Made by a program: the position numbers and the translations under genes. From Halobellus sp. MBLA0158 (GTDB taxonomy: Archaea > Halobacteriota > Halobacteria > Halobacteriales > Haloferacaceae): 64,000 bases of DNA. This document shows, piece by piece, positions 49,035-58,951 of this stretch; position 1 is the first letter of the stretch, and each line of letters starts with the position of its first letter. Below the pieces are notes generated by a model. The model was not told the origin of the DNA. It did not search any database and saw nothing but the letters and a program-made list of their open reading frames with translations. The stretch lies in NCBI RefSeq assembly GCF_041477585.1, contig NZ_JBGNYA010000002.1:62001-126000 (forward strand), written 5' to 3'.

Positions 49035-51278
49035 TCAACCGAACAGTCGTTCTCGAATCGAGCGAGAATGCGGCCGTTCGGCGAGTAACACAGTCGTGTC
49101 GAGGTCGTCTAGGACGGACAACGTCAGCGCCCCTCCGACGATTCGCGAGAGTAGCCCCCGCTCTGTGGCTCCGACGATGACCAGCGTCCGACCAGTCGCG
49201 GCATCTCCGATCGCGGTTTCGACATCACCCGTCTCTACAAGTAAGTTGACCTCGTCCAGTCCGTGCTCAGTGACCCATTCTTCCAAGAACTCCTGACCCG
49301 TCTCCACATCCTCAGCCACGTGGAGAACCGAGACGTTCGCGTCGGCTGTCTCCTGTAGTGCCCGGGCAACTTCCGCAGACAGCTCAGAGGAGTGGCCGCC
49401 CGCAGTCGGGACGAGGATCTCGCTCGGATCGAACTCCTGTCCGTCGAGGACGAGCACGTCACAGGGTAGATCGTGAATCAACTCGTCGAGTGCCCCTTCG
49501 GCACGGCTTCCCGCGAGACGCGTTCCCTGATGACCCATGATGAGCCGGTCGACATCGTGAGCGCGAGCCGCATCGAACACCTCGCCAATGCCCTGATGCG
49601 AGAGAATCGTCCGTGTCTCGACGGGGACCCCGAGCGCTTCGGCGTCGGCCCGGGCATCAGCCAGTAGTTTCTCCGAGGTCTCCGAAATGCGCTCGCGCCG
49701 ATCGGCGGCTGCCGCCAGCGACGTCTGGTCCGGCACCTGAATGACGTGGGTTGCGAGGAGCCGTCCGTCGTCGTGTTTCGCGAGCGCCGCTGCCAATGCG
49801 ACGAGCGAGTGTTCGGTCCGGGGGTTCGAGAGTGCGACCATCGTCGTCGGAACGTCCGTGTCCGCTCCCGAACCATTCGGTGCGACGGTTGCGGCTGCGT
49901 CGACGACGGGGGAGGGTAGCTCCTCCCCGCGGTTCAGGATGTGTCGGCCGAGGAGCCCCTGTCTATCGGCCCGACGGCGTGCGTACGCGAAGTACCACAC
50001 CAGCGCCGCCACGACAAAGGCGGCAGACAGGAGCAGTTCACGCTGGCCAACGAACGCCAGTAAGCCGAGTGAGAGTATCATTCCGAGGATGGGTGTGATC
50101 GGATACAACGGCACCCGGAACGCGGGGGAGTAGTCGGGATCGGTTTCCCGGAATACGATGAGTGCGGCGTTCATCAGTGCGTAGACGACCAAGTGCAGGA
50201 CGCTCGCTGCCTTCGCGAGCACCTCGATATCCTGGCCTAGGAGTGCGATGAAGACGACGATCATCGCACCGGTGACGAGTATCGACCGGTACGGCGTCGC
50301 GTACGACGGGTGGATCTCGTTGAGCCAGTTGGTGACGATCCGATCGCGGCCCATCGCGAAGTTGATCCGTGCTGACGCGAGGATCGACGCGTTCGCGCTC
50401 GACGCTGTCGCGAGCAGCGCGCCAAGCGTGACAATCGTTACGGCAATTCCCGCGAGCTCGCCGGGGAACGCGACTTGCGTTGCCTGTGTGAGCGGTGCAC
50501 TCTGGCTCAGATCCGCCCACGGCACCACCCCGAGCATGATGCTCACCAAGATTGCATAGAGAATAGTCACGATGACGACGCTGCCGATGATCGCCAGTGG
50601 GAGATTCCGCCCGGGGTTCTTTAGCTCCTCGGCGACGGTCGCGATTTTCGCGTACCCGAGGAACGAAACGAAGACCAGTGCCGTCCCCGGGAGAATCGCA
50701 CCGTAGCCGAACGGCGCTGCCCCACCGTCGCTGAGGAGTGTCGCGAGGTCGAACGACAGCCAGCCCTGGACTGCGAACAGGGTCAGGATTGCCAGTAGAA
50801 TAGTGACGATGACCGTCTGTACCCCACCAGTCTCCTTGGCACCAATGTAGTTGACGCCCACGAAGACGGCACCAGCGACGAGCGCACCGACCTGAATGTC
50901 GGTGAGGAACAAGAGCCCGGGCATCGGAATCAGAGTCGCGAGATACTGCCCGAAGCCGATGCTGTAGAACGCGCTCGCGAACGCCAGCCCCATCCAGTCG
51001 CCGAGGCCCGCGATGGAACCGAACAGGGGGCCGAGGGCCCGGTTGACGTAGTAGTAGCCGCCGCCGGCTTTCGGCATGGCTGTCCCGAGTTCGGAGACCG
51101 ACAGCGCGTTCACCATCGCGATGACCCCACCGATCACGAACGAGATCACGACGACTGGGCCGGCCGTGCTGGCTGCCACACCTGGCAGCACGAAGATCCC
51201 CGCACCGATCATCGTCCCGATCCCGATGGTCAACGCCGAGAGCAGTCCGAGGTCCTTCGCGAGTTCTTCGTCGCTCAT
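49035..51278 (-). CDS. APC-family amino-acid transporter fused to universal-stress domains
   Basis: The protein has 747 residues. The first ~440 residues form twelve membrane segments with APC signatures (LTIGIGTMIGAGIFVLPGVA; VSELGTAMPKAGGGYYYVNR). The C-terminal ~280 residues hold two Usp-like domains (TTMVALSNPRTEHSLVALAA; LVPTAGGHSSELSAEVARAL). Only partial G-2x-G-9x-G(S/T)-type nucleotide motifs are seen. The Usp part probably senses ATP or ion status and gates transport. The start overlaps the Usp gene stop (ATGA). Confidence 0.9.
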   Translation of the reverse strand: MSDEELAKDLGLLSALTIGIGTMIGAGIFVLPGVAASTAGPVVVISFVIGGVIAMVNALSVSELGTAMPKAGGGYYYVNRALGPLFGSIAGLGDWMGLAFASAFYSIGFGQYLATLIPMPGLLFLTDIQVGALVAGAVFVGVNYIGAKETGGVQTVIVTILLAILTLFAVQGWLSFDLATLLSDGGAAPFGYGAILPGTALVFVSFLGYAKIATVAEELKNPGRNLPLAIIGSVVIVTILYAILVSIMLGVVPWADLSQSAPLTQATQVAFPGELAGIAVTIVTLGALLATASSANASILASARINFAMGRDRIVTNWLNEIHPSYATPYRSILVTGAMIVVFIALLGQDIEVLAKAASVLHLVVYALMNAALIVFRETDPDYSPAFRVPLYPITPILGMILSLGLLAFVGQRELLLSAAFVVAALVWYFAYARRRADRQGLLGRHILNRGEELPSPVVDAAATVAPNGSGADTDVPTTMVALSNPRTEHSLVALAAALAKHDDGRLLATHVIQVPDQTSLAAAADRRERISETSEKLLADARADAEALGVPVETRTILSHQGIGEVFDAARAHDVDRLIMGHQGTRLAGSRAEGALDELIHDLPCDVLVLDGQEFDPSEILVPTAGGHSSELSAEVARALQETADANVSVLHVAEDVETGQEFLEEWVTEHGLDEVNLLVETGDVETAIGDAATGRTLVIVGATERGLLSRIVGGALTLSVLDDLDTTVLLAERPHSRSIRERLFG

Positions 51279-51751
51279 TCGCCGACCTCCGTCCCGCCTG
51301 CCCGCTTGCGATCGTTCAGCGACAAGCGGGTCTCATCTACCGCATGGAGTGAAACGACCGGGAGTTTGGGAGCGGTCACAAGTCGGGCCGCGGTATCGCC
51401 CGAGAGTAATCGGGCGAGACGGTTGCCTCCGCGAGGACGGAAGGCAATCGCTGTTGCACTGACGTCGAGCGCGGTATCGACGATCGTCTCGGCGACGTTC
51501 GTCCCGAATTCGAGTCGGCGTTCGACCACTACCTCGTCGCCGAGTCGTGATTCGACAGCCGAGAGGAACTCTCTCGCGTCTGCCTGCCGTTTCTCCATTG
51601 GTGCTTTGTCGACTACTCCGCCCCCCTTTTCGATGACATGCACCACAGTGATGCGTCGAATATCACTCATATGTGGTGTCAGGGCAGTTGCGGTCACGGT
51701 TGCGTCCGTTTCGTTGGCGACTGGAACGACGACGTGGTTGAGGAGAGACAT
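51275..51751 (-). CDS. Universal stress protein
   Basis: The protein has 158 residues, an UspA-type α/β fold: LNHVVVPVANETDATVTATA at the start, ITVVHVIEKGGGVVDKAPME, ALDVSATAIAFRPRGGNRLA and a C-terminal LVTAPKLPVVSLH. The glycine-rich ATP-binding loop is changed to FRPRGGNRL. A close relative lies at 53218-53640, sharing HVIEKG and FRPRGG. It is encoded immediately before the transporter-Usp fusion, so it probably partners with it. Confidence 0.9.
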   Translation of the reverse strand: MSLLNHVVVPVANETDATVTATALTPHMSDIRRITVVHVIEKGGGVVDKAPMEKRQADAREFLSAVESRLGDEVVVERRLEFGTNVAETIVDTALDVSATAIAFRPRGGNRLARLLSGDTAARLVTAPKLPVVSLHAVDETRLSLNDRKRAGGTEVGE

Positions 51752-52269
51752 TCGTCAGCCACCTCCACTGATCGTCGATACACACGAGTGCTGACTCGGC
51801 TGATACTCTCGAGCGATCGGCCGCCGTGGGATTCGCCATCCCGTGCCGAGACGGCGAGCGATGACGCTCGCTCGGCGTCTACCGAATGGATTCCAGTCGG
51901 CCTTCTTTCCGTCCATAGTCGAGAGGAGTTTTGAGACACTATAAAATCTCGCATTGAGTTTTTGATTTAGAAGAATTAGGTACTCGATATTTTTAACTTA
52001 GAAATATTATGGTTTAGCTGGCTGTCGGACGCCAGCCGAACTCTCCATGTGACGGTGAAACCCAATCTGCGTCAATTCCGGGTTTAGAACTGTTCTCGCG
52101 GCCATTTTTGACAAAGAGCATCGCTCCACAGTTCAGTCCAGAGGCAGTGTTGAGTTCCGTCTGAACCTGCGCGTGAAATTCGATATTGAAAAAAATCCCA
52201 CCATAGGGAAGCGTTATATGATTGTGTTCAGGATCTTGTTTTGCAAACCGAAATGAGGCTCGTTCACAC
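51752..52269. other. Spacer with a strong stem-loop
   Basis: GCGAGCG (51854-51860) pairs with CGCTCGC (51865-51871) around ATGA. Outer arms GCCGAG (51845-51850) and CTCGGC (51871-51876) extend it. It lies 95-125 bases upstream of the Usp start, so it may be a 5' RNA structure or divergent-unit terminator. At 52014-52270 the minus strand has a coding-like fragment ending in HGEFGWRPTAS that is not assigned. A TATA-like GTTATATG lies near 52213-52220 for the rightward regulator. Confidence 0.45.
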
Positions 52270-53049
52270 ATGCCTTACCACAACACCGATCATCGACTCG
52301 ACGAAATCGACAGGCGCGTTCTCCACGCGCTCATGGACGATGCCCGTAACACGTCCGCAAGCACACTCGCCGCAGAGGCCGGCGTCTCCGGAGCAACCAT
52401 TCGGAACCGCATCCACAAACTTGAGGATGCTGGAATCATCCGCGGCTACACCGCTCAGGTCGATTTCGAGCTAGCCGGCGGCAAGCTCACTAACCTCTAC
52501 CTCTGTGACGTCCCCGTCACCGATCGTGAGGCACTCGCCTACGAAGCACGGGCGATTCCGGGTGTGATCAACGTTCGGACGTTGATGACCGGTCGGCGCA
52601 ACCTTCACGTCCTCGCCGTCGGCGACAACACCAGTGATCTCCGACGGGTCGCGCGGCGGCTCACGGACATCGGGATCCACATCGAAGACGAAGATCTCGT
52701 CGAAGAGGAACTGTTCTCCCCATACGGCCCGTTCGACCCCGACGACGGCGAGCAGACACCCGAAGCGAACGACTTCATCAGTCTCACCGGCAACGCGAGC
52801 GTGGTAGAGGTCACGGTCAAGGCCGACGCTCCCATCGCAAACCTCACACTCGAAGATGCGTCTCAGCAGGGTATTCTGGACGAAGAAACGCTCGTCATCG
52901 CCATCGAGCGAGACGATCTCGAACTCACTCCCCACGGCGACACCGTCGTCCAACCCGACGACATCGTGACCGTCCTCTCACGAGCCGGTGGCGACGCGGC
53001 TGCCCTGTCGGCGTTTCGCAAATCCCGGTCGGAACCAAATACACAGTGA
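52270..53049 (+). CDS. Lrp/AsnC-type HTH with TrkA-C domain regulator
   Basis: About 259 residues from ATG 52270. The N-terminal HTH is HRLDEIDRRVLHALMDDARN followed by SASTLAAEAGVSGATIRNRI. An effector segment (TNLYLCDVPVTDREALAYEA) comes next. The C-terminal ~75 residues resemble RCK_C/TrkA-C (VEVTVKADAPIANLTLEDAS; DDIVTVLSRAGGDAAAL), a small-ligand sensor. A regulator with this combination between a transporter-Usp operon and TrkH suggests control of ion or amino-acid transport genes. Confidence 0.88.
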   Translation: MPYHNTDHRLDEIDRRVLHALMDDARNTSASTLAAEAGVSGATIRNRIHKLEDAGIIRGYTAQVDFELAGGKLTNLYLCDVPVTDREALAYEARAIPGVINVRTLMTGRRNLHVLAVGDNTSDLRRVARRLTDIGIHIEDEDLVEEELFSPYGPFDPDDGEQTPEANDFISLTGNASVVEVTVKADAPIANLTLEDASQQGILDEETLVIAIERDDLELTPHGDTVVQPDDIVTVLSRAGGDAAALSAFRKSRSEPNTQ

Positions 53050-53060
53050 GATGACAGAGT

Positions 53061-53210
53061 ATGCCTGCACTGAGAACGCTGCTCCGACACGTGTTCGGCT
53101 CCGAGACTGTCCTGTACGAATGCCGAAACTGTGGTACGTCCCTCGAAGAAGACGCCGAACAGTGCCCCGAGTGTGGCGCGGCAGATATCGCAACGTACCA
53201 ACTCACGTAA
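53061..53210 (+). CDS. Small zinc-ribbon protein (49 aa)
   Basis: This 49-residue frame starts 11 bases after the regulator stop. Two CxxC pairs, YECRNCGTS and QCPECGAA, form a zinc ribbon. The N-terminus [17 protein letters not shown] is basic/helical. It sits between the regulator and the Usp gene and ends 7 bases before the latter's ATG, so it is part of the operon. Such mini zinc-ribbon proteins are common in haloarchaea, and most are uncharacterised. Confidence 0.75.
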   Translation: MPALRTLLRHVFGSETVLYECRNCGTSLEEDAEQCPECGAADIATYQLT

Positions 53211-53217
53211 TAAATCC

Positions 53218-53640
53218 ATGACAACTCACGTCACCAGTCACGTTCTTGTTCCCGTCGCCAACCCCGAGGATGCACGCGCGACAGCCCTCGCGCTCGAACC
53301 GTACGCTCCCGACCGCGTCACGGTCTTGCACGTCATTGAGAAGGGAGAAGGCGTCCCGGACAAGACGCCTGTCGATCAGTCCGAGCAGCTCGCGGACGAG
53401 GCGTTTACAGCGTTCCAAAAGATCATCCCCAATGCCGAGACCGCGACGAACTACCGCCGCGACGTCGTGGACGGAATCATCGAAGTGGCCGACGAACTGG
53501 ACGTAAGCGCCATTATGTTCCGGCCACGCGGTGGCTCTCGAATCGTTCAGTTCCTTGCTGGGGACCGTTCACTCAAACTGATTAGCGAGGCCAACCGCCC
53601 AGTCATCGCCTTGCCAGACCCGGACGGCCAAGAGGAGTGA
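53218..53640 (+). CDS. Universal stress protein
   Basis: The protein has 140 residues, UspA-like: [60 protein letters not shown] and [17 protein letters not shown]. It is closely related to the Usp at 51275-51751, suggesting duplication around the transporter/regulator cluster. It may bind a nucleotide and modulate the K+ transporter TrkH encoded convergently at 53851. Confidence 0.9.
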   Translation: MTTHVTSHVLVPVANPEDARATALALEPYAPDRVTVLHVIEKGEGVPDKTPVDQSEQLADEAFTAFQKIIPNAETATNYRRDVVDGIIEVADELDVSAIMFRPRGGSRIVQFLAGDRSLKLISEANRPVIALPDPDGQEE

Positions 53641-53850
53641 ACGCAAACGATAACGAGGGCGTTGTAGATTTCGGCGTGTCGTCAAGACGGCGTATCCGTG
53701 TTGAAACGACGAGTGGTAGAAAAAGAGTGTCTGACGGGGAGAGACAGTCTTGGAGCTGGCTCCGCATTCGAGACCACTCTCTACCGGTGGGGATCGACAG
53801 CCCAACCTACGAGTACGTTTCTACAGTCTGCGAAAGGTGGTAACGCGACG

Positions 53851-55389
53851 CTAGCGTCGCCAGAACGACGGTGTGAGAACAATAAGCACAGAGAATACTT
53901 CGAGACGGCCGATCCACATGAGGAATATCATATAGAGCTTTGCCTCCGGCGTGAACGAAAGAAAGCTGTTCATCGGTCCGACAATGCCGAATCCGGGGCC
54001 GATGTTCCCGAGCGTGGCGATGGCAACACTCATCGCTTCCAGTCCGGACATCGTAACCTCGGGTGTTCGAAAGCTATCGAGGTAGAGGAACATCGTCGAG
54101 ACCGAAAACAGTCCTAAAAAGAGTAACACGAACACGAAGACGTCGCGAACAGTGTTTTCATCGACCGCCTTCTGATCCAGTCGGATCGGTCTGACCGCTT
54201 CGGGATGGATAGACGTGAAAAACGATCGATCGATAGCTTTCTTGACAAGCACCCAGCGAACGATTTTGACCGAACCGGCTGCCGATCCCGCGGAACCGCC
54301 GAGAAAGAACGCAAACAGCAGGATCGTCTGTGCAGACGCGTCCCATGTGTTGAAATCCATACTGGCGTATCCCGTCGTCGTCACGATCGCAATCACCTGA
54401 AACAGTCCCTGTCGAAGTGCGTTCTCCGGGTTGCCAGGAATCACGCCGACGTTCGCGGGCGTCTGAGCGAGCCCGACGCCCGCAAAGAGCGTCGCCGTGA
54501 TGAGAAGGCCGAATCCCCCCATTGCGAGGAGATACGAGCGAAATTCCGAGTTCTCGACGAGACGTTGAGGCTCACCTTTGAGGACGTACCAGAACAGTGC
54601 GAAATTGGTCCCTGCGATGATCATAAAGAACATTACTGCCCACTGAACAGCGGGTGAGAAAGCTTCGACACTGCGCGCTTCTGGTGAAAACCCTCCGGTG
54701 GGCAGCGTCGTAAGTGCGTGGGCAATTGCGTTGTAGAGATCCATGTTCGGCGCGAGGCCGAACAGGTGAAGCGCGTAATACACGACTGCAGCCAAGAGGG
54801 TAAACACCGCGTAGATCGCCCAGAGCGCGCGTGCGGTTTCCCGTATTCGTGGTGTGAGCTTCTCGAGAGCGAGCCCAGGAGCCTCTTGATTGATCACCTG
54901 GGCACCCCCAACAGAGAGCTCCGGGAGTATCGCGACCATCAAGACGAGGATTCCCATCCCGCCGAGCCACTGGGTGAGTTGTCGCCACATCAGCATCGCG
55001 TGCCCATGCGTGTCGACGGATATCTCACCAAGAACAGTCGCTCCGGTCGTGGTGAAACCGCTCATGCTCTCGAACAGCGCGTTGACCGGCTGAGCAACCG
55101 TCCCAGTACCCGCAACGAGATACGGCACGGTCCCCGCGATGGGAACAACGAGCCACGCCAGACTCACGAGGAGGAATGCCTCTCGCTTCCCTAGTTCACC
55201 ACCGCTGTCGATCCGTTCCAGTAGAAAACCACTCCCGACCATGACGACGCTCGTCACCACGAACGGGATCGGATCCTCCCCGTAGTAGAGTGACAACAGC
55301 AGTGGAAACGTCGGTGTAATCCCAAGGTACTTGAGTACAGCACCGACGTAGGCCACACTCACCCTGTAATCGACGTGTGTGTTCAGCAT
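53851..55389 (-). CDS. trkH: TrkH-family potassium uptake channel subunit
   Basis: About 512 residues from ATG 55389. Four channel-like repeats with selectivity-filter sequences are present: FTTTGATVLG, LTTLPTGGFSPEA, VTTTGYASMDF and ATLGNIGPGFG, each with the key Gly. Eight to ten membrane segments are present. TrkH takes up K+, essential for haloarchaeal osmotic balance, usually with a TrkA/RCK subunit. The TrkA-C-type regulator at 52270 and the Usp proteins nearby are likely partners. Confidence 0.93.
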   Translation of the reverse strand: MLNTHVDYRVSVAYVGAVLKYLGITPTFPLLLSLYYGEDPIPFVVTSVVMVGSGFLLERIDSGGELGKREAFLLVSLAWLVVPIAGTVPYLVAGTGTVAQPVNALFESMSGFTTTGATVLGEISVDTHGHAMLMWRQLTQWLGGMGILVLMVAILPELSVGGAQVINQEAPGLALEKLTPRIRETARALWAIYAVFTLLAAVVYYALHLFGLAPNMDLYNAIAHALTTLPTGGFSPEARSVEAFSPAVQWAVMFFMIIAGTNFALFWYVLKGEPQRLVENSEFRSYLLAMGGFGLLITATLFAGVGLAQTPANVGVIPGNPENALRQGLFQVIAIVTTTGYASMDFNTWDASAQTILLFAFFLGGSAGSAAGSVKIVRWVLVKKAIDRSFFTSIHPEAVRPIRLDQKAVDENTVRDVFVFVLLFLGLFSVSTMFLYLDSFRTPEVTMSGLEAMSVAIATLGNIGPGFGIVGPMNSFLSFTPEAKLYMIFLMWIGRLEVFSVLIVLTPSFWRR

Positions 55390-55756
55390 CCGGACCAACT
55401 TATGGTAGGGATATCAAACGGCGACATATTGTGGTTTCGACATACGGTGGTTGGTCATTTCGTCGGCCGATTCGTCTCATAAGTTGGTGTTTCTTTTCTT
55501 GTTTCCTTCCACAGTACCTACTACAAACGGCGATCAACGAGCAAGCGATACTAAGACCATACGAACTACCGTGCTCACAGCCGTGGATTAGAAAATCGTC
55601 GATATCGGGAAGTGAGAGCTCATAGATATTCCTTGTATATTGATACGAAAGGGAAGAAACACAGTTTTTTGTACGTCTTAGTACCGGCATGTGTATGGAG
55701 CAATTTAGTGATGTCTTCTGAGATTTCGTAGAGAACGACTCAGGAAGGAAGGCGAT

Positions 55757-55948
55757 ATGGCTCGAAAGTTAGATTTCAATCAGTACAACCGTATCAGTTA
55801 CCTCTACGATTACGGCGATGAGTAGCGCTTAGACGCTATCCTGAAAACAGTCCTCAGCGACAGTCAATTGATCTCAAACTCCATCGGTGAGTATAGCCTC
55901 TTGAGAGAGAGAGGCGTTTTTGAGCGAGTCGTGTTCAGCGTCTCGTAG
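55757..55948 (+). pseudogene. Possible 63-residue frame with premature stop before the transposase
   Basis: The frame reads MARKLDFNQYNRISYLYDYG then DE-stop (TAG at 55823-55825). It continues in frame as RLDAILKTVLSDSQLISNSI and GEYSLLRERGVFERVVFSVS to a second TAG at 55946-55948, which overlaps the transposase GTG. Coding-like composition on both sides of the first stop suggests a nonsense-mutated small gene, perhaps part of the insertion element. The rest of 55390-55756 shows no gene. Confidence 0.42.
55896..55920 (+). terminator. Stem-loop followed by T-run before the transposase
   Basis: GCCTCT (55896-55901) pairs with AGAGGC (55910-55915), followed by GTTTTT. It has the form of an intrinsic terminator that could shield the transposase gene from outside transcription. 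It also lies inside the possible pseudogene, so chance cannot be excluded. Confidence 0.35.
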
Positions 55949-57624
55949 TGGCACCAACTCGTGAGTCTCGCCGGAGTGTCTTTCAACGGATTGCTAACCG
56001 ACCACACGCTGATTGGCCAGTCTACGATGCGACGCCGCTGTACGAACGAAGCTCGCTTGACGGCTTAGAATCAGATATCAGGATCGTCTCGCAGACCTGG
56101 TTCAGACACGACCGCCACGAGTCAGTCGAGAACTTCATCTGCGCACTTCCGCTGGCGTATTTCGAATTCGACGCGCATGATCGATACGAAGGGTCGACTC
56201 ACTACGAGATGGACACGCTCTTTCGCGTCTTCATCCTGAAAGAATGCCATGGGTGGGATCACGAAACAGCGCTGGTCGAGTATCTCGAGTGTTGCCCAGC
56301 ACTCTGCAAACAGTTGGGCTTAGAAAGTGTACCGGACCAGTCGACGCTGTGGCGCAGCTGGCACAAACGGTTCGCTGCCGAGCTTCGCAGTACAGTTGAG
56401 ACAGCCGCCCGGACGATTCTGATCAAAGCCCAGAACGCGGGTGTTGCAGTTCCGCGCGAACCAGAACGGCGTCATCCATCCTACAGTGACGAAGAGAACG
56501 AATCGGACTCACACGATCAAGCTGTCCTTGACAAAGCGGAAACAATTACGGACCACGTTAGCCGCGTAATCTTCCCGGCATTCTCGCTGGATCGAGGTGA
56601 GGGCTGTGAGATCCACGAGAACGCCTACTGGGACTTACAGACGTACCTGGGGCTTCGCGAGAAATTGGCTGCTAATGAAGGGGCTCGCAGTTTCGTCTAC
56701 GAATCGACTCGGGATCGAACGCCGTTGGGCCACGCCCACCGAGAGCATATTCGTGACCTTTCAGTATCAGGGATTCGAGAGATGTACCGACAGGCCGTTA
56801 ATAAGCTCCTGAACGAGGTAGCGGAGACAGAGCAGTTCTTTCGGGCTGGCATCGTCGCAATCGACATCACCGAAGCCGATCCCTTCACCGGCGACAGGAC
56901 CGGGCACGAGGTCGAGATCATCGGGACGAAAGAGAAGACCGACGAATACGCCTACCAGTGGGCCACCGTCCAATTAGTCGGCAACGCCGTCCCGATCGTC
57001 CTTGACACGCGGCCAGTTCGGAAGGGTGAGTCCCGCTTAGAAATCGTCGAGGACCTCTTGGATTCTGCCGAGGGGATGGTTCACGTCGATAACGTACTGA
57101 TGGATCGGGAGTTCGACAGTCAGCACGTCTTGGAGATGCTCAGCCAACGTGGGCTCTCATACGTCGTCCCCAAACGAATGCAAACGAGCGAGAAAGCCCA
57201 AGCCAAGCGATTGCTCCAACGAGATCGGGATCGATACGAGACCGACCGCGGGCTCCACCTCGGGAGGAACGATTGGCACGAGACGACGCTGATCTACCGA
57301 CGGAAAGAGGACTCCGAGCACGACGACCACCGGCAGTACTCAGTGTTCATGACGAATTGTGGGAGTGGGCACCTCACTGAGTACGGGTATCGGTGGGAAA
57401 TCGAGAGCGGGTACAGATCGATAAAGCGGTTCATGGCTGCTACCACGTCGAAGAATTTCGGGCTTCGTTTCTTCTACTTCGCGTTCGCGTGCCTGCTGTA
57501 CTCGATCTGGCGAGCCGTCGACTTGCTCGTCCAGGTCGCGTTGACCGGTGAGTACGAGCACTCGCCGATGGTGACGGCAGATAACACACTGACGCTGCTG
57601 AAGAAGGAGACTGGAATCGGATAG
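55948..57624 (+). CDS. IS4-type DDE transposase
   Basis: The protein has 558 residues from GTG 55948. D1 is in IVAIDITEADPFTGD, D2 in VLMDREFDSQHV, and the IS4 signature Y-(2)-R-(3)-E-(6)-K is YGYRWEIESGYRSIK near residue 483, so all three catalytic acids are present. The ~100-residue insertion between D1 and the N-terminal domain is typical of long haloarchaeal members. No clear terminal inverted repeats were found by eye, so element ends are not defined. Confidence 0.85.
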   Translation: MAPTRESRRSVFQRIANRPHADWPVYDATPLYERSSLDGLESDIRIVSQTWFRHDRHESVENFICALPLAYFEFDAHDRYEGSTHYEMDTLFRVFILKECHGWDHETALVEYLECCPALCKQLGLESVPDQSTLWRSWHKRFAAELRSTVETAARTILIKAQNAGVAVPREPERRHPSYSDEENESDSHDQAVLDKAETITDHVSRVIFPAFSLDRGEGCEIHENAYWDLQTYLGLREKLAANEGARSFVYESTRDRTPLGHAHREHIRDLSVSGIREMYRQAVNKLLNEVAETEQFFRAGIVAIDITEADPFTGDRTGHEVEIIGTKEKTDEYAYQWATVQLVGNAVPIVLDTRPVRKGESRLEIVEDLLDSAEGMVHVDNVLMDREFDSQHVLEMLSQRGLSYVVPKRMQTSEKAQAKRLLQRDRDRYETDRGLHLGRNDWHETTLIYRRKEDSEHDDHRQYSVFMTNCGSGHLTEYGYRWEIESGYRSIKRFMAATTSKNFGLRFFYFAFACLLYSIWRAVDLLVQVALTGEYEHSPMVTADNTLTLLKKETGIG

Positions 57625-58255
57625 AGAGATACTCAGTCTGGGTTAGCGCGCAGTCTGAGTGGCTACACTGTTGGATGTCTCGAAAATTCGCCCTTACCAT
57701 TGGAAGTGTGACAAGAATGGCCGCTTGGAGAGAGAATTGAGGTCGTTTCCGCTGACCAAATCGGCAAAATCCACGCATTACAGCCCTGCTATACCCGTTG
57801 TAGTCTCAACTTCCACGGCCCGAGATTTTGTATAGCGATATACGATATACAATTTCCTGTAGTGCGGAATTCCGAGGGCAAGAGACTCTAGACTCCCGAA
57901 TTCTCCCGATGGGTCGAATACCGAATGTGGTCCTGATTACCCCAATAATCACGACCACTTTGAAGTACCCCGCCGCCGTTGGTGAAGCACGAATGCTGTA
58001 ATCGCCTCACGACGGCGCTTCCCCTAGGTAGCGTCGCCAATAACGGGGTCCGAGATCTCTTGGGTCTCTTCGGCCGAGCCGACCTCGCCGGCGTGGACAG
58101 CCTTCGTGATCGATCAGACGCCTCTGACGGAACGTAGTGAGGCCCGGAGTTGACGGATATCTTTCTCCGCACGTCCCCTTGCTGTTAGAGCAGATATTTA
58201 GGATAACTCCAGATCACGTATAATGTTTTTATAGTAGTGGTCCGTGATACGGCAT
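57625..58255. other. Spacer with decayed sequence
   Basis: This 631-bp region has no intact gene. An AGTTGAGACTAC segment lies inverted at about 57802-57813 (see direct repeats at 47.5 and 48.6 kb). On the minus strand 58185-58025 there is a coding-like but interrupted stretch (ITKAVHAGEVGSAEETQEIS). TTTATA at 58228-58233 lies about 25 bases before the ATG at 58256 and is the probable promoter of the MNT/HEPN pair. Confidence 0.45.
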
Positions 58256-58951
58256 ATGAACCGTGAGGCGGATACCAAGAATTCGTCTGGAGTCGCTATT
58301 TCTCTTTCAATACCACCTTCAGACCCAGATTTATTCAAACACAAAGCGACGAGCGACGTCCTTCTCTTTTTGATAAACCACCGATTCAGTGACTTCTCAC
58401 TGCGAGAGCTCGCGACACAGATCGGCCACTCACATCAGTCCGTCCGACGGGCAGTGAACGTTCTCAGCGCGAACGACTTGGTGGTGGAGTCTCCCGAAAG
58501 CAACCAGCGACTCGTCCAGATCAACAGACAGCGTCTGTCCATCCCGAACGATCCAATCCTCCGCATACCCCAATCAGAATATCACCAACCGGTCAAAGCT
58601 GCGGTCACGGAGCTCCGTGAGAACATCGACGACGTCGTCGGCATCATCCTCTATGGGAGTGTGGCTCGGGGCGAGGCTGACCGACGGAGCGATATCGATC
58701 TCTGGGTCCTAACCCGATCTGGACGAGCTGAAAGCCAACGAGAGGCGAACGCGATTGCCCGTGACCTCGAAGACACGGAGTTCGACGGTGACCGATACGC
58801 CTACGATATCGATGTCGAGGCCGTCCAGGCGATCCCGGCGTACACCGAGGACATCCGGGAGATCGTCGTGTCAGGCATTCCGGTCTACAAGACGAGTGAC
58901 TTCGAAACCGTCGAAAACCTCCTCTTGGAGGAAGGGGCCACCGATGAGTAA
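58256..58951 (+). CDS. HTH-nucleotidyltransferase (MNT) antitoxin
   Basis: About 231 residues from ATG 58256. A winged helix (FSDFSLRELATQIGHSHQSV) is followed by the minimal nucleotidyltransferase motif YGSVARGEADRRSDIDLWV, i.e. GSxARGxxxxxSDxDL with the catalytic aspartates. In MNT/HEPN systems this protein neutralises the HEPN toxin, often by AMPylation. The added HTH suggests it also represses the operon. The start is supported by a TATA box 25 bases upstream. The HEPN gene overlaps its end by 8 bp. Confidence 0.88.
   Translation: MNREADTKNSSGVAISLSIPPSDPDLFKHKATSDVLLFLINHRFSDFSLRELATQIGHSHQSVRRAVNVLSANDLVVESPESNQRLVQINRQRLSIPNDPILRIPQSEYHQPVKAAVTELRENIDDVVGIILYGSVARGEADRRSDIDLWVLTRSGRAESQREANAIARDLEDTEFDGDRYAYDIDVEAVQAIPAYTEDIREIVVSGIPVYKTSDFETVENLLLEEGATDE

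Noticed and set aside
57888-58172. 94-codon minus-strand frame
   Set aside because: Basic, Arg/Ser/Pro-rich composition unlike haloarchaeal proteins. The coding-like stretch there lies in another frame and is interrupted.
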